Source: Albifimbria verrucaria
Lineage: Eukaryota > Ascomycota > Sordariomycetes > Hypocreales > Stachybotryaceae
Assembly: GCA_020081605.1 (NCBI GenBank)
Contig: JAHREC010000062.1
Span: 2,232,001-2,296,000 of the forward strand
Length of the DNA stretch: 64,000 nucleotides
Direction: 5' to 3'
A program made the position numbers and the translations under genes. The notes beneath the pieces are model-generated. The model ran no database searches and had not been told where the DNA came from. It saw nothing but the letters and a program-made list of their open reading frames with translations. This document shows, in pieces, positions 12,740-23,982 of the stretch; position 1 is the stretch's first letter; each line of letters begins with the position of its first letter.

Positions 12740-14442
12740 TCTCACGGTGTTATCGTCACGGCAATGTTGCGACTGGTTGGTTTGCCAAAGACCTGCGTTC
12801 TCTCGTTGAGGGACAAGCAAGAACCAGAGTCGAGCAGGAAACGCAGCTACATTTCAAGCATGCCAGTTTCAGCTGAACCCGAGGCCGATACCCTGATATA
12901 AGGCGCGAGGGGATCCGCAACAACAGCCCGGCACTTGGATTGTGATGTTGGTTGTTGGTTCACAAATTCACGGAGGAGGCGACAGTAGTGTGTGCAGCGC
13001 CCCAGCTGGGTCTGTGATAGTGACAGAGGCGAGCGGGCGGGAGGGGTCTATCCACGGGAAGGATCCAATCCAACTCCGGCAACCGAATTGTCCCTCGACC
13101 TGCAAATATGCATGAATTGCAAACTCAGGGTGGCTGTCCGGCAGTAGGAGATGGGTGGTGGCCAAATCCCCAAGCAGCTACAGTACCCTTTTGGTGCAGA
13201 GCTCACTCAAGCCCCTTCCACTCCTGCTCCCATGGCAAGACAGCCTTGGTCAGCTCGACCAACGAATGAGATGATCGGCATTCAGCCGGATCGGTGAGAT
13301 GAAGGTGATGGCGGGAGCCACTCCAGGTCAACTATCCAATCGACGATAGTATTCCTTGCAGCGACTGCGTCCGGAAGGGCACAGCTGGTTGGTTCCATGA
13401 CGATCATTGGTTGCGGGGAGGTTGGTATCTCAGTGGCACAGACATCCTGCATGTGACGACCAGCTTTAAGCTGCGTCGCTAGTGGTCACTACGATGCTGT
13501 AGCCGCCGGGCGAGCTGCAAGACCCTGCTTTCTTCACACCATCGGCTCCTACTGAACCCTTGCGACAGCATCTCATTGGCCAGGCGTCCGCTCCGCTGTA
13601 TGTCGTGCCTCTCCGCTTCAAGGAAAGCTTGGCCCCATGTCCGGCAAAGGGCAAATGACTTTGGAGCCTTGCATGATTGACTGTGCAATCGATCCTGGAG
13701 TTTGCTGGATACGAAAATGGGTCTCAACTAGAACCTCTCCGCCAAGTGACGCATTCGAAAAGCCAGATGCTGCAATGTAACCATCTTCACGAACAGCTCC
13801 GCACTGCTAGCGAACGTAATTACGGGCTCAAGCGCGTGCGCGCGCCAACCTGCGCTTCGTTGCGGCCCATGATGTAAGTGGAATGCGCAGACGCTGGCTT
13901 GGCTTGGAAGTGGAATCTATCGCCCTCCGCGGCTGCTTGAGCGCGCGCCAGCAGAATCACTATCACATTCGATAGTTAGCGTGCCAATGTCCCAATAATG
14001 GATCGTCTTGTCGCGCGAGCCTTGCCACATGTCAGTAGTAATGCACATGCCGAGTGAATCACGGGAATGGAGCCTAAGGTATGTGCCTTAAAGTCTTGTC
14101 TGTTACTTCGTGCGTATATCATAAAGTCGTCTCTAGATCCAAAACCTCGCTCAGTTTTTCATGTACATTGTTCTGTGACAGATAAAAGTCGCAATTGCGG
14201 TCACCCGTATCTTCTCATTATACATGTTTCTTTGAATGTCGGATAAAACCATCTATTACGAACAATGCCTTCCGTTCACCAGACGGCGCTTCTTGGCCGA
14301 GTCAAGGTTGCCTTCACGCCCCTTTCTACACACTTGAGGGGATATTGCTCTAGTAGAATCGGATGGTGTTTCCTGTGTATCCTGAACAAATACCATTGCT
14401 ACAGGTGTTTTGGGCCCGTAACGGAGAGTAACCGTGGATGAT
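12740..14442. other. Intergenic region, no gene seen
   Basis: Contains the promoter side of the cysteine-rich membrane protein gene and the 3' flank of the amidase gene. Only short overlapping frames without family features are present. Confidence 0.5.
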
Positions 14443-17066
14443 CTAGGGGCTCCTGGCGGGAGTTTTTGTGCGCTGTACTAGTTGTGCCCGAACTGTTCTC
14501 TGTTGTGGTTGTATATGACTTTTCTGCCCTTCGTGCCGAGCTCCTGGAGCTGGCTTTTGGCCTTGTGGGCGGACTGCTGACATCCTGACTTGATTCACAA
14601 TACCGTGTCTCTTCACGTGCTCGAGATCTTCGTCTACCATGCCCTGGTATCTCTTGTCTCGATGACGTCCGGTCATGCCTAGATCGAGATCGGGACCCAT
14701 GTACCGGGCAGGTCGCTGAGGGTACTCTTCTATGAGACGAAATTGAGAGAGATCAACAGGTTCGCGATGACGACTTCGGCTGTTTTGAGCACTTCGATGG
14801 CGCGTAGGTCTGCCAGGCGATTCAGTCTCCTGACCAAGAGGAGCTGTGGATGATCGTTGTCGGCCTCTGCTGTTAGCCCTGACGTTGGCATTGCTTTCGT
14901 TCCTGGGCTGCGCTGAATGCATGTATTCACGACGCAAGTTGCGGGCCGACCGACGCTCCATATCCGTCGATGGACGTTTGATATCCCGAGCAGGCTCTGC
15001 CCTAGCTCCCTCTAAAACTCGGCTTTGAGACGCCGGCTGTAGAATAGGTGGATCAGCATGGCCGTGTCTGCTTTGTTTCCTTGAATAATCTCTATCATTA
15101 GTAGTATAGTCATTGTTCTCATACCCCTGGTAACATGAGCTGGCTTTGCCGACGTCGCGCGTCTTTGATCTGTTTTCCCGGTGCCTGCATGATCCAGTTG
15201 CTGGTTTCTTGATTCTTGCCTGGCAGTGCTCAGCCCGACTGTTGCCACCGTGGCCTCCACCCACCGAGCTGTCTCGGTGAAAGTAGCATCCTCGTTCACA
15301 TCTTGCGAAGCATCATCAGATTTTTGATAAGGCACATGGAGCCCTAGTGCATCAGGTGTTGCGGAAATGGAACGCTTCGGGGTCTGGGTTCGTTTCTGCT
15401 GCTGAGGCCTCTGTGATGTTGATGATTTGTTGCGGTGCCTCACGTCGTCTGGTTGGGTGTAATCCTGCTCAACGTCTCGGTTGGCATTGCGGCTTGAGTT
15501 AGGAGCAGTATCAAAGGTAGACTCTGGCGATAGGGTCAACGGATATGCCATATCACGTGGTCGTCCAGGCTGATTGTTCCAAACAGACACATCAGAACGT
15601 ATGCTCCAACGATTCTCATGTCTTCTGGCCACAGATGCATGCTCAGGAGATCTTACGGACTCGTTTGGTGTACCCCATCGAGAGTTGAACATGGGCGACT
15701 TTGACTGGCTCATGGGCAACCAGTAGAGTCGTGAAGAGGTCAAAGAGGATACTGAAAAATGGGATTCTGTTGGCGAAAGAGGCCCAGGAGAGGTGAAGAA
15801 TCGCTGGGCATGCTCCTTCGATGGACATCGCTCGTAGATAGCGAGGATTGTGCCTCCTTTCCATCTGTGCCTGGACCGTTTCTGTCGTCAGACTCAAACC
15901 CAGTCGAGGCTCCAGACGACAGATCGGAACCTTGGTCCATTCCCTGCCTAAAAGCATCATCATCGTCTTTTAGTGTTGTGTCATAATCAGCACCTTCTTC
16001 TAAAGGGACTTCGTCGGCTTCAGGTCGATACACAAGTTTGGCTAAAGGTGTGCTGTCTGTATCAACAACCAAAAGCTCTTTTTCGCCGCGGCCCAAGATC
16101 CCATAGATCCGAACCTCGCCAGATTGAATCCCCACAACAGCGCTGGTGCCCGCATAGGTTGCGTTGCCTTCTATGCCGGTGCGGTTGGCGAATACCACGA
16201 TGATCTCCTGAGGTGAGTCAGAAACGAACGATAGGCTCAAGCCTCGAAATCCAGTATGTGAGAGTGTTCATGTCAGGCTCATGAGGTGTACTGGTGAACT
16301 CTACTTGCTCATCCTGGGTAAGCCAGGCCATGGATACCACGACTAAACGAGCACCAGAGTCCAAGACATGGTTGGCAAACTCGAAATGATTCCAAGGTGT
16401 CTGGAAGCGATAAGGGCTTGTAGAGGGTTAACATAAAGGATAAATATGGAAAAGGGTCATGGGCTGCGAGCATACTTAATATCCATACAGATGCCCATGG
16501 CGGTTCGTGGTAAGCCGGGCAAGCGACCGGCAAAGAAACCGGTGGGCCCCTCAAGAGCCCACGTTTCATCGGTGTAGTAGAGGTGAGTCTTGCGATAGTT
16601 CCCGATTATCTCGCCGTCTGCGTTGACAACTATGGCAGAGTTGTAGTACTCTGGGTTAGCAGGCCATCTGTCTGCCAGGTCGACCTTCTCGGGATAGCCA
16701 GCGATGACGGTGCAGTCATGCTTGAGAGCGGTGGTGCGAGCCCACAGCGAGCTGATGCCATTATCGGAGTGCTCGAGAAAAGGCGAGATATGGCTGAGAG
16801 ATGCGAAATTGTAACCTGCCGACGCATCAGCCAACAGCATGCGCTGGGCGCGAGTCTCGTCCCCGCAAAGTGTTGGTTGGACCCGAGGATACGGCACCCT
16901 AAGCGACAAGGCCCGGGGAGGGTGGACATACCGGTAAACGCGAGCTCTGGCAACACCAAAGGTCGAGCTCCTCGGGGTCGGCTCGGTTCAGGATATCGTC
17001 GGCGCGACTGAGGTTGTTGTCGACGTCGCCGACCTCGGGCGCAAACTGAAGGCAGGCAATGCGCAT
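14443..17066 (-). CDS. Nta1-like N-terminal Asn/Gln amidase (nitrilase superfamily) with a long disordered C-terminal extension
   Basis: Protein N-terminal amidases deamidate N-terminal Asn or Gln to Asp or Glu in the Arg/N-degron pathway. Exons: 16932-17066, 16476-16815, and from 16416 to the end. The nitrilase catalytic triad is visible: Glu in LPELAFTGYNF (spanning the first intron), Lys in NYRKTHLYYTDE, and Cys in MGICMDINPYRFQTPW. The Cys motif with its NPY(R/K)F continuation is typical of Nta1 rather than other nitrilases. The domain closes with EIIVVFANRTG, GRGEKELLVVDT and LVYRPE. After it comes roughly 500 residues rich in Ser, Arg, Gln and Pro with no domain. This could be a real tail or, less likely, a separate downstream gene. 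Frame breaks: about 16958-16960 (T run on the coding strand), 16215-16220, 15790-15830 and 15257. The start at 17066 gives the family N-terminus MRIACLQFAPEVGD. Confidence 0.8.
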
Positions 17067-19663
17067 CTTGCTCGACGGCCTCGCCCCCGCCTGGTGGCCG
17101 TGTCTAGAGGCCGCGGACGGCGGGGACGGATGGCGCAAGGGAAGCAGCCAGAGAAGCATCAGGGTTGCGTATCCTCGTGGCAGAGACGGAGCCGGACGAC
17201 GAGGTGGTGAGGAGCAGCGGGTTGATGATGGATTAAGGTTGACGGAGCATTCGTTTATTGTGCCCAATATGCCACTAGAGTACAGGATGAAACGCAAACC
17301 CAGCGGAGGGGGCGGGAGGCCAGAGCCAAACCCCGCCAGCCCAACGTCAACGTCCACGTCCACGTTAAGGGATCCCCAGGCACTTGGGTACAGCGCTGGG
17401 GTGCCTGTAGCGGTGACGTCCAGCGCCCACTGCAGCGGTTCGTGGCCCCAGCCATCGCCAACGGCCGGGGACGGCGCGAGGCCATCGTCTCTCGGTTGTG
17501 TTTAGCAGGGCCTCACCAACCGGTAGAGATAAATAACTTGACTAAACTAACAGGCCCTGCAATTTCCACTTCCAGTGCCGGACGCGGCATGGGCTTTGTC
17601 ATGCAAAATTGCATCTTCGCAAATATAGAAGCCTGTCTGCACAACAACCAACAACGGCCCAACCCGCACACGCGCGTTGCCATATTCGACGGGCTGCTCA
17701 TGTTGCCTACCTACCTACCTACATGCCTAGCTGCCTAGGCACATGAGGTGGAGATGGGCAGCGTAGCGTAGCAGTATGAAGGTGCATGGGGCTAAGGCAT
17801 GGGCATGGCCAGCCAAACAGCGGCCCAACCACAGCTCCCTGTTAGCCGCCTCGAAGGGAAAAATCAGGCCATCGAGGATCCCTTCGAGAGGCCTTTGGAC
17901 GGATAGCAATGCCGATTGCCTCTCTGCTCTTCATCCGGGGAAATGAAGATGGCTGGCTAGGTAGCACTGGGCTAGTCGAGGTCGGGCAGACGACGAATGG
18001 CGGATGTCGAGCGTGGTGTAACCTTTAATTATACCCAAATATTTGAGCCGCGATACCAAATGAAGGGAAGGGCATGGGAAATAATCAGGCCAGTTATGCA
18101 ACCAAGTCTATTTTCTCAAGGGCCAACCGCTAGACTGCACCGAATTTTATCGACAACCGCCTTCCAGTATACCATCGTAAATCTGAGCCTTGAGCAGAGT
18201 CTTAGACAATCAATCTGCGCCAGATACCTACCTATTTAGGGTATGTGTTTTGGGTAGGCAGTGAAGCTACGGCGCCAAAATGCGGGGATATCGGCATGTG
18301 CCCAGGTAGTTACATTCCATGTATTGTATGTACAACACAGTAGTTGAAGATCCAAAGGGCAAAGTCGCTTCTCTCTCAGCAAATATGGCAATACGTAACG
18401 AGAGCCGGACCTTGCACGTAGCATCATCATTCCGACGCCCTCTGATCTGGTCCCGAGACCCATTGCTCAACTTCGACAACCACCCCAAAAGGTAGGTGAG
18501 CCATTGAGCCCTCCAGCCAAGAGCAGGCCTGCAGCCGCCCTCGCGGTTATCATGCACTCTGCCCAACCTCGACCAAGTTCACCGTAGACGGGCAATATCC
18601 CCAGACGGCCAGGTGCAGCGTAAACAATGTTTACAAAACACCAACAGCATGCTGCACGCATACGTGGAGGCTCCTCGACGCCTTGCCTCGTACGCTGTTT
18701 ATTGTTTTGAATCTTCGTTCTCGCGTGAACTGTGCAGTTGCACCCACCCACGCGCATGGCTCCACCACCAGCAGGGCGGCTCGGGAGAGGCACTCGGACG
18801 GGCAAAACGGAACGGAGGAGGCTCGTGGTGGACATGGGCAGGTAGGCAGGCAAGCAAGCAAAGACAGGGCCAGGGGTCGGCGTGAAGGTGGTCGCATTGA
18901 CGGTCGGCGGCTGCAAGAGAGCCACTCACCGTCCTCCTCCCACGAGCACCGTCCCAGATGCTCCCCACCCTCCCACAACACCATGGCCCAATCTGCTCCT
19001 CCAGATGTCATCTGAGTCCATGATGGGTCTTCCTGCTCAGCGCCAGGGACCCGTCCCGATAGGCCCCGTCCATCGCCTGACCTGACCGAACCCTGCCGCC
19101 CTCTTCTGCACCAGCCATGACTGCAGGACGTTTGGAGCCGCCCTCGACTCGCGGAGCGGCGTGCCATTGGGGCTAGTCCTGCTCTCCATGCCCCTCTCCC
19201 GTGCCTATTCTCGGGCGGAAGTCAGCCGTTGTACGTCCAGATCCAGGCAAGCCATCAAAGTGGACAAACGCGAAAATTGCATGTGCAGCGTAGATCGCCA
19301 CCACACCTCTAATCCTAGACACTGCGTAGCGAAAAAGATGGCTGCAGCTCATGGTGGCATCGGTGCGGGAGCCTTGCAAGGCCCTTCAGCTATCGATGCT
19401 GCATCCTCGGCGGCTGTGGCTTGCTCTGCCATATAATATTCATCATCGCCCTTCCGGAGCTGCATCAAGGCACGCGCTCGCAGTCCTGTCGTCTGTTCCC
19501 GGTCCTGGAGCAGGTCCTCCCTATACAGACAGAGTCTGCCGGTCGTCATATCCTTCGGCCATGAAGCTTCGTTGAGAGCACAAGCTTCTTGTAATCACCT
19601 AGTCACCTCCCTCACCCGCACCCGCCCACGCCCCTCGGAGCCTCCAGCTGCGCTGCAAACACA
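17067..19663. other. 2.6-kb divergent intergenic region
   Basis: Separates the divergent starts of the amidase gene and the second cysteine-rich membrane protein. A short CTAC tandem repeat lies at about 17707-17731. Several overlapping frames of 60-180 codons exist, but none has domain features, splice structure or homology I recognise. It probably holds both promoters and long leaders. Confidence 0.45.
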
Positions 19664-21349
19664 ATGGCTCTCCTCTCCTCGTCCTCTTTCTCTCGGCACT
19701 GCTCCTCCGATCCGGACTTTGCCTCGAGGTCACTCCGGGATCCTCCTGTGCGAGCCTTTGCATGGATGTAAGCCGCGAAAACGGCTTCGATCCCGCTGCT
19801 TCGTCGACCAACAGCTCGGAAATTGTCTGCCGAGATCTTGAATTTTCCACAAGCAACGCCGGTATAAGATACAAGAGCTGCGTCGAGTGTCTTCAAAAGA
19901 GTGACAAAGTCAATGAGACCGAGTCGGACATCCACTGGTACCTCTGTAAGACTCCTGCACAGAACAACATAAGAATACTAGAAGGAGACTAACATACAAC
20001 TAAGACAATCTGCGATACGCGGTCAGCACCTGTCTCTTCGCTTTTCCCGACGAGCCGTCAGATAGCTTTGCCAATTCCCCATGCATCACGAAATATGCCT
20101 GTCTTCCATTGAAAGAGTCTCTCATCGCCGACAAACTGTCACCGAAAAATGATGAGACCTACGGCTATTGTTCAGCCAATGGTGGTGTATTTGACGGTGC
20201 CAACATCAAGTCTTGCATCAGCTGTCTCCAGGCCAGCAGTGACCAAGCCTACCTCTCCAATTGTACGAACCATAGTTTCCTTGATCACATAGACGTTTAC
20301 TGACTTACATATGTAGTCATGACCGCCCTCGAGGCCGGCTGTGAGCAAAAACCCGAGCCAGGCACCCTCATCAGCCTCAGCGGTACAATTTTCGCCAAAG
20401 GTGCTGTCGAGATTATTACACCTACCGAAGACATCCGTAACAAGCCAGAAGGCGCCGGGTCCGCCACATTGACGACCGGTGCCATTGTCGGCATCGCTGT
20501 TGGAGCCGGGCTTCTTCTTCTCGGTGGCGTTGTGCTTTTTGTCGTGTACTGGCGTCGCCAGAAGAAGTTCGACAAGGAGGAGCAGTTGAACGAATTCCGG
20601 AGCTACGGCGCCAGCCCGGACCCCTTCCTTCCTCCGGCCGGAGGCAAGATGTCGGCCTCGCTCCGCTCCTACAGCGGGCAGGGTCATTACAAGGACGGCC
20701 AACACATCTCTACCGGAGATTACTATGACAAGATGGAGGAAGAGATCCGTGCCGGACGACTACAGTATAACTACGATCCTCGAGCGGCGAGCCGAGGACC
20801 GAACAGCGCTCTACCCGCCCATCAAGCCTACATTCCCCAGGCAATGTTCCGTGGACCTCTCAACGCCCACGCGGTAACCAACACCCATAATCCTGCACCA
20901 CCGGCTGCGACCCATGGACGCATGAGCGCGAGCACCACCGCAGATGCGTACGCCATGGGATCCATTCAACCCCGCACCCGCCGTGCACCCCGAGCACTCA
21001 CGGTACACTACCTCATCGAACCCCATGCCTCCGCCACCTCCTGGTCCACCTGCGGCGCGGCCAAAGGTTCCTTCTCTCATCCTTCCGGCAGCGAACAAAC
21101 TTCGCATGCCGAAGAAGTATTCCCCGCCAATGGTGATCGTCACCGATGGGGCGCCGGCTGGGACAGGGAGCATCACCGCGAGCTACAGATTTCTCAGCCA
21201 GTTATTCCCAACACCACGAGATTCCAAGATATGCCCTGGCGGGCGGCGTAGTATACGCGACTGACGCACGTGCTGTGGAGCAGGCGCATCAGCCGGAGGA
21301 GTATTCTGAAGTGCCAATGAAGAGTGGCAAGAGTTTGCTTTATGGATAA
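19664..21349 (+). CDS. Cysteine-rich single-pass membrane protein (paralogue 2), frame broken by short indels
   Basis: Three exons: 19664-19945, 20005-20262, and 20317 to the stop near 21349. It has a hydrophobic signal region (LLVLFLSALLLRSG), then VTPGSSCASLC, KSCVECLQ, YNLRYAVSTC, SCISCLQ and AGCEQKPEPG. One membrane helix follows (GIAVGAGLLLLGGVVLFVVY, then WRRQKKF) and a long proline-rich tail ending EVPMKSGKSLLYG, an ending I associate with a conserved fungal family. Cysteine spacing, the split Tyr codon before NLR and the split Phe codon before the AGCEQ block match paralogue 1. The third paralogue-1 intron (before KACDP) is absent here. The ATG at 19664 is one base out of frame with the signal peptide, implying a missing base at about 19670. 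Two more shifts lie near 20957 (GGG) and at 21140-21190. Function unknown; likely a surface protein. Confidence 0.75.
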
Positions 21350-21589
21350 CAGAAGATCAAGTGTGGCTATTTGTTTTTTCGCAGTTCAGATAAAGGTGCC
21401 TACATAGCTTAGGCCGGTTCAAGGGAGGACGGTTTTGATAGTTACAGTCTGGAGTTAGGGATAACGGATATTTCATCGGGACTGGAGTCTGAGACCATCA
21501 AACTAAGATATCAATACCCTGGTCATAATGCGTAAAACCATCAATTATACTATCATGCTCATGTATAAGTGTCTATGATACAAGGGATT

Positions 21590-22767
21590 TTAACCCAAAC
21601 GGTGCCCTGCGCCCCGTGTCCGCCACGAGTCTGGCAGCGGGCCTGTTGACGAACCAGTGGTTCGTCCAGAAGCCGAATCTGTTGGGCGAATGGCAGTACC
21701 GTAATCTCTGCGGAATATTCGCGGAGTTTGTACTAGCCGTGACACGAAAGCAGGTGTGGGAATGGGGTTCCTGCCACCACCGAACTCCGGCCAAAGTCTG
21801 GTCAGGAAATCATACAAATGGGCAGCGACCAGACCCTCAACCTGCATCGCCATGTACGGCAAGTCGTGGCCCATGAAGAGACCGAGCAAGATCATGCAGT
21901 ATGGGAGCAACTGTGCTGGGATGGTGAAGAAGTAGATTGTGGCCTTCATCCCTCGCTGGTCCTGGGTCACAGTGTAGCACATTGCCAAATGCAAAGCCGC
22001 CAACGGTGGGTACCGAGGGAGAAGGGAATCTCTGCAAAGTAGTTGATGCCCTGACATTCAGGTCAGCTGTGTGCCCGAAGCCCAAGTCACATTACATTCA
22101 TATGCAGTAGTAATTAAAATGTAGGGAGCTGAAAAAACCACTCAAGTGAATAGAGAATCACAGGAGCCATCCATTAGACATCCCACCATGCCCACACCGC
22201 AAGCAACCCTAGATTGCGAATGTGTGGGTTGCTCGAAGTGCAGGGGTAATCTTCCTCAATTCCAGGAACCGTGATAGCTGTAGATGCAATAGCACTATCC
22301 GGGCAGATATTTGAGGGGTGTACAAAACAGTCATGCAAGGAAGAAGTTTTGGGGCACGCATTTTCATTTCGACTTACCAGAATGGTTCCGCCAACAAACA
22401 TCAAATACCAAAGCACATCCTCTTTGCGAGGGAACCTCGGATGACCGACTTCCAAGTCGCTGAGGTAACGGTATAAGAAGTATGTGTCAAATAATATGCC
22501 CAGGCCCGGAGCAGTGACCAAGAAAGTTGTCACAAGACGCCATATCTGAGGCGGGATTTGCCAGAGGTAGTACGGGTGATGGAAAAACCAATCCCAAGGC
22601 ACACCACCGAAGTAGACGGCAATGGAAAGAGTGAAGGCGATGGTCGCGAAGTTCCTGAGAATGTGGGTTAGCAAAGTCGAGGTGTTGAGGAGCAGCGTGA
22701 TGAAAGCGTACCTAGCCATAGGAGGCGTCTGCCAGTAGGCATCAAGGACCGTGTCCGACGGCGCCAT
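21590..22767 (-). CDS. Derlin (Der1/Dfm1-like ER membrane protein)
   Basis: Derlins are rhomboid-fold pseudoproteases of the ER membrane that act in ER-associated degradation with Cdc48. Exons: 22712-22767, 22378-22654 and 21590-22050. Seen: the N-terminal PPMAR start, TIAFTLSIAVYF (first helix), the conserved derlin WR motif in PPQIWRLVTTF, FLYRYLSDLE, several hydrophobic helices, and VAAHLYDFLTRLWPEFGGGR, the derlin signature before the tail. No rhomboid catalytic Ser/His pair, as expected. The C-terminus ends WRTRGAGHRLG, which resembles an SHP box (Cdc48-binding, FxGxGxxLG type). That favours a Dfm1/derlin with Cdc48 contact. One missing base is inferred at about 22021-22024. Intron 2 is 327 nt, long for this window. 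Confidence 0.9.
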
Positions 22768-23646
22768 GCTGGGCAACTTTGCTCAGGATGCGAAGACAGA
22801 CGCTGCAAAAAGGACAGATTTCGCAACCGAGGCGAAAGAGAACACGCAGCACACAAGCGACCACCGAACGCGATGGTAACAACGCTCTAAAGAGTCAACG
22901 GACGGGACACCAAGGAACGAGCTCGCATTGGCATCGCTGGTGCTGTCGAAGCCCTTGTTTTCTAACTTTCACCAGAAAGTTGTGTGTTGGGTTGGAGCTT
23001 GAAAGAAAGAGAAGAGATTTCGCGGCGAAGCTTTTGGAGCTGATAAATGAACGTCAGATCCACCACCGTGTTCATTCCAGTAGAGGGGTTTCAAGCATAT
23101 AACGGGGTGCAGTGGGGGCCAGACGGCTGGGCTTAGGGTATGAGTGGTCAGGGCAACCGACAAGCCTGACTAAGGCCTAGCTTGGTAAGGCTCAGAGTGA
23201 GCTATCGGCGTGGTGACGGCAGGGTCGGAGGTGCAGCTCAACCACGATCCGATCTGAACAGGACCCGTTATTCGAGTTGCATACATGTAAATCTCATCCT
23301 GAGGCCCGGAAAACCTAGAGTTCGAACATACGGCAAGCACAGATCCGTGACACTCCGGACTCCACCCATTGCATATCCTAGGCGGCAATGTGCTATTGAA
23401 CAATGTCGTCTCATAATTGGATGGCCAGCGATGAAGCCAATGATGCTAGTTGGATAGCTGCCAAGGAGCTGCCCTCGGTGCTGTTAAATGGGGAGCTGTA
23501 GCTGCGATCCTGGCTACCGCCGCCCATATTCGATCACCTGTATACCGTGGAACGACTATCCAATTCAAAGTGTAAGGGCTCCCGGGTCACTCGCTGCTAC
23601 CCGTGCTGGCTGATGCGGCTCCTATAGATTTTTGCAATCCTCTGCC
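22768..23646. other. Intergenic region, no gene seen
   Basis: Promoter side of the derlin gene and upstream flank of the small ORF. It could hide a 5' exon of the small ORF, but I find no convincing donor or coding stretch. Confidence 0.4.
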
Positions 23647-23784
23647 ATGGTAGCGGGAGGCATCATTGAAGCAGATTCTAGCCTACGGCAGTATGAACAG
23701 CAAATGCGATTGCGCAAGAGACGACTGCGCGAGCAGGCTAAGTGGGAGAAATACGAGGAGGAACTCAGGGCCAACCAGAAATGA
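23647..23784 (+). CDS. Candidate 45-residue charged helical microprotein or terminal exon
   Basis: An ATG at 23647 opens 45 codons ending in TGA. The product starts MVAGGIIEADSSLRQYEQQM and continues RLRKRRLREQAKWEKYEEEL before a short polar end. It is dense in Arg, Glu, Lys and Gln with heptad-like spacing, so it should form a single amphipathic helix or coiled coil. It sits between the derlin start and the 3' end of the RFC gene on the opposite strand. The frame also runs upstream to a stop at about 23609, so it may be the last exon of a spliced gene. I do not recognise the family. The opposite-strand frame (23622-23891) looks like a shadow. Confidence 0.4.
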   Translation: MVAGGIIEADSSLRQYEQQMRLRKRRLREQAKWEKYEEELRANQK

Positions 23785-23982
23785 GTCGCGGACTCACACC
23801 TTGTACAATACGTTGATTTATTCATTCCGGCTTTGTAAATACGCATGCAGAGGCTCTTAGGCCCTATGAACGTACCAAATATCTCAATCATTCCCTCGCT
23901 TTATTTTCCATTCACTATGATTGACCGTTTGAACCCCCAACGCCGGATCATGCAGCTGGACCTCCTCCAGACACAAGATACA

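Noticed and set aside
18467..19167. Overlapping frames of 60-178 codons on both strands upstream of paralogue 2
   Set aside because: No domain, no signal peptide, no splice model and mutually overlapping frames in GC-rich sequence.
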